Assembly (NCBI RefSeq): GCF_019977195.1
Contig: NZ_AP024643.1
Coordinates: 3,596,001 to 3,660,000 of the forward strand
DNA length: 64,000 nt
Reading direction: 5' to 3'
Origin: Arthrobacter sp. StoSoilA2
Lineage (GTDB): Bacteria > Actinomycetota > Actinomycetes > Actinomycetales > Micrococcaceae
Shown here: one piece after another, positions 58,896 to 64,000 of the stretch
Numbering within the stretch: the first letter of the stretch is position 1
How the letters are laid out: each line of letters opens with the position of its first letter
The notes under the pieces: generated by a model
What the model saw: the letters and a program-made list of their open reading frames with translations, nothing else
Databases searched by the model: none
What the model was told of the DNA's origin: nothing
Position numbers and translations under genes: made by a program

Positions 58896-59807
58896 CTAGA
58901 AAACAGACCAGCCCGTGCGCGTCGTGAATTCGTCCAAGGCTGCAACCCCTGCCACCGAGTTGCCGGACCGCCCCAGGCCCGGGCTCCACACACTGATGGC
59001 GCATTTATTGGGCACCACTGCCACGATTCCTCCCCCGACACCGCTCTTCCCCGGAAGCCCAACGCGATAAGCGAATTCGCCGGCGGCGTCGTAGGTCCCG
59101 CAGGTGAGCATGACTGCATTGATCCGCTTGGTCTGCGCTGGGGACAGCAATCGTGTGCCGTCAGCTCCAACACCGTTGGCGGCCAGGAACCGGGTTGCGA
59201 GCGCCAGGTCTTCGCAGGTCATGGCCAGGGCACACTGCTCCACATAGGACTCGAGGACGGCTTCCACGGGGTTCTCCAGGTTGCCGCAGCTGGCAAGGAA
59301 GTGGGCCAGTGAAGCGTTGCGGTGGCTGTTGCGGAGTTCCGACGCCGCTACGTAGTGGTCCGCGTCCACGGTGGAGTTGCCGGTTTCGCGGCGCATCAGG
59401 TCACGGACAGCCAGGGCAGCGCTTCCCGTGACGCTGAGGAGCCGGTCACTGACGACGATCGCGCCGGCGTTGATGAAGGGGTTCCGGGGAATCCCTTCCT
59501 CGCTCTCCAACTGGATCAACGAGTTGAACGGGTTGCCCGAAGGTTCACGGAAGACGCGCTTCCAGATGCCGTCGCCGTCGAAGGCCAACACCAGGGCGAG
59601 GGCGAACACCTTGGAAATGCTTTGGATGGAGAAGGGCACATGCGCGTCCCCTGAAGAGTAGACGTCACCGTCCCGGGTTGCGATGGAGATGCCGAACTGG
59701 TGGGGGTCTACTGCTCCCAGTTGCGGAATGTAGTCGGCAACGTTGCCTTGCCCGACGTGCGGCTGTACTGCCCCGACGATGTCGTCGAGGAGATTCTGGA
59801 TGTCCAA
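58896..59807 (-). CDS. glsA: Glutaminase (serine-dependent GlsA type)
   Basis: This 303-residue glutaminase has the catalytic Ser-Lys pair in FSIQSISKVFALAL, and NPFINAGAIV and GVGGGIVAVVP are typical of bacterial GlsA/YbaS. It hydrolyses glutamine to glutamate and ammonia. The TTG start at 59807 has AGGAG eight bases upstream and begins four bases after the PucR gene stop, so the two are coupled. A longer frame upstream (59861) lies inside the PucR gene. Confidence 0.92.
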   Translation of the reverse strand: MDIQNLLDDIVGAVQPHVGQGNVADYIPQLGAVDPHQFGISIATRDGDVYSSGDAHVPFSIQSISKVFALALVLAFDGDGIWKRVFREPSGNPFNSLIQLESEEGIPRNPFINAGAIVVSDRLLSVTGSAALAVRDLMRRETGNSTVDADHYVAASELRNSHRNASLAHFLASCGNLENPVEAVLESYVEQCALAMTCEDLALATRFLAANGVGADGTRLLSPAQTKRINAVMLTCGTYDAAGEFAYRVGLPGKSGVGGGIVAVVPNKCAISVWSPGLGRSGNSVAGVAALDEFTTRTGWSVF

Positions 59808-59811
59808 GGTT

Positions 59812-61428
59812 CTAGCTCCTGGCCTCTGCGTAGGTCCAAAGTCGTATCTGGAGATGGGCAAGCAATCGTTCGTCCGCGGACTGCAGGTCCAGGCCGGCCT
59901 CTTCGCAGGCGCGTCGGAGCCGGTAGTGGACGGTGTTGCGGTGGATGGCCAGTTCCTCCGCGCAGCGGTTCACATCGCCAAAGAATTCGAGGTATGTGAG
60001 CAGTGTCAGAGCGAACTCCGGGTATCGGTCGCAGAGCTTCGCTATGCCTTGGTGCCGCAGCCCCTTCCGGGTTTCCAGCAGATCCAGCAACTCGTTGGTG
60101 AGGACCGTGGTTTCCACATCCCGGTAGGAAGCAACACGGATGGACGGGGTGCTCTGCAACACCTTGAGGACGCTGCGGACGTGGTCAAGCGTGGCGTACA
60201 GGGCGTCCAGCCGCGGAACAATCGGGCCCACGGCGGCCTGGACCTGGAAGTGCAGGTGGGTGGTGGCGTCACGCACAATCGTGTTGACCAGCCGGTTGAT
60301 GGCGGGCAAAGACTTCACCGGGTCCAGATCCGGCAGGATGATCGCCGTTTCCGTGCCCAGTGCTCCCACCACTGCTCCCGGCCGGTACGCCGCCGCGTGG
60401 ATGGATGCGAGGTTGGAGAGTTCACCCCTTCGGAGTTGTTGCCCCGGGGCGCTCTGGTCCAGTCCGCCCGCCGAAATCAGCACCAAGGCAGCCGGTTTGG
60501 AGGGGTCTATTCCCGCCGACTGGGCCTGCGAGTGAACCTGTGCCGTTCCGCTGAGCAGGCTGGACACCCTGTCTTCGCGCATCGACTGGGATTGCTGGTT
60601 CCGGTGGCGCACCAGTTCAATCGCGGCATGCCGGGCAGCACCGATCATCAGCCTGTCAGTGTTCGGAGCCAACGGCTCGGCACCTTCCTGCAGCCAGATG
60701 TAGCCCATCACCCGGCTTCCCGCATGGATGCCAATGGCCACGCGTTCCCGAAGGCCGGCATCAGGGTTGGCCTCCACATGGACGGGTTCTTCCGTGGCCT
60801 GAAGGTGCTTGTAGACGCCTGACTCCTTGAGGAGTTTCTGGTACCGCTCCGGCCCGCGCCGCGCAAGGATGGACAGGCGGCGGAGCTCATCAACGTCGTT
60901 GGATGCCGGCGAGTAGGCGAGGACCCTGTTTCCCGGATCCTCGATGACTACGTGGCCGTTGGTCAGGGTTGCGGTTGTTTGGGCGATGGCGAACAAGTCC
61001 CTGTGCACGGTGGTGGGGTTCTCCCCGGACACACCGCGTTCCCGGATACGGTCCACAGCGACGCTTTCAAACTTGTCCCAGCGGAGGCCGGGAGCTACGG
61101 CTACCAATCCAATGCCGGTGGATTGCAGCAGTTCCGCCACGGCTTCGAGTTCACGTTCGTTTCCCTTGACGGCGACGGCCGTGGGCCTGCCGCTGATGAT
61201 CCTCCGGATTGCCGGCAGCGCCACACGTCCACGGGCACCGATGAGCATCACCAAGGACCCGGGACGGGTGGCATCCTCGTCTTCTGCATCCACAATGACC
61301 GTTTCACGAACTGTCAGGTTGTCCGCGTCCGGGGCAAGCAATAACCGTGCGTTGTCCACGCCCAGGTCTTCAAGTACATCGCTCAGCAAGGTGACGACTC
61401 CGTCGTCGTCAATGTCCAGGGCCTTCAA
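59812..61428 (-). CDS. PucR/CdaR-family regulator of glutaminase and amino acid uptake
   Basis: This 538-residue protein has an N-terminal PucR-like domain and a C-terminal helix-turn-helix (ELAIHRNTVHYRLRRACEEAGLDL). The middle resembles CdaR/GGDEF-like spacer sequence. It has a TTG start; GAGAGGAAG lies about 14 bases upstream, so the start is not certain. It is cotranscribed with glsA and divergent from the asparagine-type permease, so it likely controls both. Confidence 0.88.
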   Translation of the reverse strand: MKALDIDDDGVVTLLSDVLEDLGVDNARLLLAPDADNLTVRETVIVDAEDEDATRPGSLVMLIGARGRVALPAIRRIISGRPTAVAVKGNERELEAVAELLQSTGIGLVAVAPGLRWDKFESVAVDRIRERGVSGENPTTVHRDLFAIAQTTATLTNGHVVIEDPGNRVLAYSPASNDVDELRRLSILARRGPERYQKLLKESGVYKHLQATEEPVHVEANPDAGLRERVAIGIHAGSRVMGYIWLQEGAEPLAPNTDRLMIGAARHAAIELVRHRNQQSQSMREDRVSSLLSGTAQVHSQAQSAGIDPSKPAALVLISAGGLDQSAPGQQLRRGELSNLASIHAAAYRPGAVVGALGTETAIILPDLDPVKSLPAINRLVNTIVRDATTHLHFQVQAAVGPIVPRLDALYATLDHVRSVLKVLQSTPSIRVASYRDVETTVLTNELLDLLETRKGLRHQGIAKLCDRYPEFALTLLTYLEFFGDVNRCAEELAIHRNTVHYRLRRACEEAGLDLQSADERLLAHLQIRLWTYAEARS

Positions 61429-61752
61429 CGAAGCTATCGCTTCCTCTCGTATTCAATTCGGGTCAACCGGACATCCTTCGCCATTGAAGAAGTCCTGCCC
61501 ATGCTCCTGCGCAATCGCGCACAGCCAGAAACATTACCGGGCCTTCAGGACACCAGTGTTGTCCAGCTGGCACAAGAGCCGGGGCCCGAATTTGGTTCGC
61601 CAGCCAATTTGCGCGATTCCCCTGAGATCTAGAGTTATTTACTGTCCCCAACGCCACAAACACTGTGTGTTCTGCCTGTGCACTCAGCAGGTTTGTGCCG
61701 TTCGGAACTGTTGAGCTGCCGACGGCGGCGCCGGAGTCAAAGGAGACCCCCA
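61429..61752. promoter_or_regulatory. 324-base divergent control region
   Basis: It separates the PucR-glsA unit from the permease. It has a more AT-rich stretch near 61600-61660 and a small inverted repeat GGACA-7-TGTCC near 61548. Exact promoters are not clear to me. No gene is supported inside it; the open frames here are short or antisense. Confidence 0.5.
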
Positions 61753-63267
61753 GTGATACCCACGTCAGTTTCAGCGCATTCTGCTGCGCCCGACCGGTCC
61801 GACGAGGCCGGCACCCTGTTTGTTGCCCAGGAGCCAGGCCAGGACTTCTCAACGGAAGAATCGGGCTACCGGAAGACCCTCAAGCCCCGCCAGATCCAAA
61901 TGATTGCCATAGGCGGCGCGATCGGCACGGGGCTTTTCATGGGAGCCGGAGGCCGCCTCAATGGTTCAGGCCCGGCCTTGATCCTGGTGTATGCGGTGTG
62001 CGGATTCTTTGCCTTCCTCATCCTGCGCGCCTTGGGCGAGCTGGTTCTCTACCGCCCGGCCTCAGGCTCGTTCGTTTCCTATGCCCGTGAGTTTTACGGC
62101 GAGAAAATGGCCTACACGGCTGGTTGGCTGTACTTCCTGAACTGGGCCATGACCTCCATTGTGGATGTGACCGCGGTGGCCCTGTACGTGAAGTTTTGGG
62201 GCCAGTTCTGGCAGCCGATCAACGACGTCCCGCAGTGGCTCATCGCCCTCATCGCACTGGTTGTAGTGCTGGCCTTGAATCTCGTGTCGGTGAAGATCTT
62301 CGGTGAGATGGAGTTCTGGTTCGCCCTCATCAAGGTTGGTGCGCTGGTAGCCTTCCTCGTCGTCGGAATCTGCTTCATTGTCCTTGGTGGCAGGACGGAC
62401 GTGGGCGTTCCCGGCCTGAACGTCATTGCGGACAACGGGGGCCTCTTTCCCATGGGCGCGGTGGCGCCACTCCTGGCAATCAGCGGCGTCGTCTTCGCGT
62501 ACGCAGCTGTTGAGTTGGTGGGAACGGCCGCCGGCGAAACCGCCAACCCGCACAAGGTCATGCCCAAAGCCGTCAATACGGTGGTTCTCCGTATCGGCAT
62601 TTTCTACGTCGGCTCCGTCCTGTTGCTCTCCCTTCTGCTGCCTTTCACGTCCTACAAGTCCGGTGAGTCGCCGTTCGTGACCTTCTTCTCCCACCTTGGC
62701 GATCCCCAGGCCGGCGCGGTCTCGGCCTCCGTGATGAACTTCGTGGTTCTGACCGCCGCTCTCTCTAGCCTCAACGCTGGCCTGTACTCCACCGGCCGGA
62801 TCCTGCGTTCCATGGCAATCAAGGGCTCAGCGCCGCGCTTCACCGCCCGCATCAGCGCTTCCGGCGTCCCTTACGGCGGCATCCTGCTGACTGCTGTCAT
62901 CACCTTGATGGGCGTGGGCTTGAATGCGATCGTTCCGTCGCAGGTCTTTGAAATCGTGCTCGAGGTCTCTGCGCTGGGCATCATCGGCGGTTGGGCCACC
63001 ATCATGCTCTGCCACATCAAGCTGCAGGCCTGGGTGCGGAGCGGCAAAGTCATTAGGCCCGCATTCCGGCTGTTCGGCGCCCCCTTTACCTCCTATCTCA
63101 CCCTCGGATTCCTGGCCTTTGTCCTGATCACCATGGGCTTCTCGGAAACAGGCCGTTGGGTGCTCGGTTCCCTGCTGGTGCTGGCGCCGCTGCTGGTGGG
63201 TGGCTGGTACGCCCACAGGGGCCGAATCCGTAATGAACAGTCCGCTTTGAACCCGCCCTCAGTTTGA
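61753..63267 (+). CDS. ansP: Amino acid permease (L-asparagine/GabP type)
   Basis: This 504-residue APC transporter has 12 helices, and the AAT-family segment RQIQMIAIGGAIGTGLFMGAGGRL with ALGELVLYRPASGSFVSYAREF, closest to asparagine permeases (AnsP). The GTG at 61753 has AAAGGAG eight bases upstream. It is divergent from PucR-glsA, which supports glutamine/asparagine use. The exact substrate is a family-level guess. It ends 17 bases before the next gene, so the two may be cotranscribed. Confidence 0.85.
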   Translation: MIPTSVSAHSAAPDRSDEAGTLFVAQEPGQDFSTEESGYRKTLKPRQIQMIAIGGAIGTGLFMGAGGRLNGSGPALILVYAVCGFFAFLILRALGELVLYRPASGSFVSYAREFYGEKMAYTAGWLYFLNWAMTSIVDVTAVALYVKFWGQFWQPINDVPQWLIALIALVVVLALNLVSVKIFGEMEFWFALIKVGALVAFLVVGICFIVLGGRTDVGVPGLNVIADNGGLFPMGAVAPLLAISGVVFAYAAVELVGTAAGETANPHKVMPKAVNTVVLRIGIFYVGSVLLLSLLLPFTSYKSGESPFVTFFSHLGDPQAGAVSASVMNFVVLTAALSSLNAGLYSTGRILRSMAIKGSAPRFTARISASGVPYGGILLTAVITLMGVGLNAIVPSQVFEIVLEVSALGIIGGWATIMLCHIKLQAWVRSGKVIRPAFRLFGAPFTSYLTLGFLAFVLITMGFSETGRWVLGSLLVLAPLLVGGWYAHRGRIRNEQSALNPPSV

Positions 63268-63284
63268 AAGAGAACACACGTCAC

Positions 63285-64000
63285 ATGAGCACCCTCTCCC
63301 CCCTTCCAAAAATTGGCACGCCCAGCCGCGCCTGGCGGTCGCGCGCCGATGCCTGGGAGTTCCTGGGATATGCCATCAAGCAGCTCGCCTTGGACCCTTA
63401 CGCAGGATCCTCCGACTCAGGTTTGCACTCCCAGATCAGCCGGACCTTTGCGCTCCTGGAAGCCGTGGAGCCCTACTGGGCAGAGCCGGGCGTTGCCGCT
63501 GTGGGCCAGTTGCGCCAACTGGTGAACGACGGCGACCCCCACGCCGCGCTGGAACTTCTGGGCGGTTTGGCGCATCTGCCGTTGGCTTCCGGAGCGGAGC
63601 AAGGTTCATCGTCCGGGCTTGTCCAGGAGTCGCTGGAGGACGAGGTTGCACCAGCCGAGCAGGCTGAACGACCCCGTTTTGAGGTCCTGATGGTGGACAA
63701 CATCACGGCCCAGGAAGCGGAGGCATTGAAGGGCAGCATGGCAGCCCAGCGACGCCCTTCCGATGCCTTCACGTACGAAATCAATGTGGTTCCCAGCTAC
63801 GAAGACGCGTTGGTGGCGGTCCTGCTTAACCCCGATATCCAAGCCGTGATCCTGCGTCCGGGCTTTTCCGTTCGCAGCTCCCGGCAGCTCGGCAGCGACC
63901 TCCGCCGGTTCCTGGCCGGGCACACTCCCGAAGGCCTGCAGGCCTTGCGACCCGTCAAACGGATCCTGGGCCTGGCCGAGGAAATATCCGGTCTCAGGCC
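63285..64000 (+). CDS. Start of an unidentified protein, possibly Orn/Lys/Arg decarboxylase-like (cut at the window edge)
   Basis: The frame runs open from the ATG at 63285 to the edge, about 238 residues. Residues 1-100 are helical (WEFLGYAIKQLALDPYAG), followed by an acidic linker (about 107-130). A flavodoxin-like segment follows (FEVLMVDNITAQEAEALKGS and AVLLNPDIQAVILRPGF), which recalls the N-terminal response-regulator-like wing of bacterial Orn/Lys/Arg decarboxylases. The PLP domain would lie beyond the window. It is next to an amino acid permease, which fits an amino acid enzyme. The identification is tentative. Confidence 0.5.
   Translation, partial: MSTLSPLPKIGTPSRAWRSRADAWEFLGYAIKQLALDPYAGSSDSGLHSQISRTFALLEAVEPYWAEPGVAAVGQLRQLVNDGDPHAALELLGGLAHLPLASGAEQGSSSGLVQESLEDEVAPAEQAERPRFEVLMVDNITAQEAEALKGSMAAQRRPSDAFTYEINVVPSYEDALVAVLLNPDIQAVILRPGFSVRSSRQLGSDLRRFLAGHTPEGLQALRPVKRILGLAEEISGLR

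Noticed and set aside
1..64000. Prophage, insertion sequence or defence island
   Set aside because: No transposase, integrase, restriction-modification, Cas or phage structural protein is recognisable; only the DUF559-like gene and palindromes hint at mobility.

Overview
The window is about 64 kb of high-GC actinobacterial chromosome. Gene content (EfeUOB, paired FprA reductases, cystathionine beta-synthase plus gamma-synthase, PucR regulators, a Tat-exported PL8 lyase, DUF779-aldehyde locus) and the very frequent GTG/TTG starts fit the Arthrobacter/Paenarthrobacter group. The genus is an inference from family content, not from a database search. I see no rRNA, transposase, integrase, prophage or CRISPR array. 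One tRNA (Tyr, GTA) is present.

Layout. 0.1-3.6 kb: YgiB-like membrane protein, YgiC-type ATP-grasp ligase and APC permease in one coupled operon. 3.6-12.3 kb: two GT87/DUF2029 membrane glycosyltransferases, glutaryl-CoA dehydrogenase, an HxlR-MFS pair and the transsulfuration operon cbs-metB. 12.3-19.4 kb: VOC protein, AlkA-like glycosylase, a DUF559-like protein bracketed by two copies of a 61-bp palindrome, an acyl-CoA synthetase, a monooxygenase-fold protein, thioredoxin and an LGFP-repeat/SGNH esterase. 19.5-25 kb: TetR-ABC efflux cassette, thioesterase, K+ channel, tRNA-Tyr and YajQ. 25-29 kb: iron-uptake operon efeUOB behind a DtxR/IdeR-type box. 29-36 kb: a nucleotidyltransferase-fold protein, HtpX, an MFS pump, a repeat-bearing HIT-like protein, a Fur-type regulator with catalase, and a DUF2461 protein. 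36-45 kb: amino-acid permease; aldehyde/alcohol oxidation locus (aldehyde DH, AdhP, DUF779) with a GAF regulator; FprA; RarD. 45-48 kb: polysaccharide lyase family 8. 48-54.5 kb: GABA catabolism (aminobutyraldehyde DH, GabT) with a divergent PucR regulator, then an MFS-GntR pair. 54.5-64 kb: metallo-beta-lactamase/rhodanese protein, siroheme synthase with a second FprA, glutaminase with its own PucR regulator, asparagine-type permease, and the start of a protein that runs off the right edge.

How it fits together. Several units concern nitrogen and sulfur economy: glutamine, asparagine-type and GABA use, reverse transsulfuration, siroheme with a ferredoxin reductase, and sulfur transfer. Others concern iron and oxidative stress (EfeUOB, Fur-KatA, thioredoxin, HtpX) and export of an extracellular lyase and an esterase.

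The main non-gene signals are: (i) a 61-bp palindromic repeat in three copies, each 3-4 bases beyond a stop codon, two of which bracket the DUF559-like gene; (ii) a second palindrome family at 28907 and 54489 and a looser third one around the PL8 gene; (iii) a 17-bp tandem repeat growing out of the efeU stop codon; (iv) about nine genes with a TAnnnT hexamer 6-7 bases before the start codon and no ribosome site, which suggests leaderless mRNAs; (v) a G8 tract that breaks the otherwise stop/start-coupled reading frame of the DUF779 gene.
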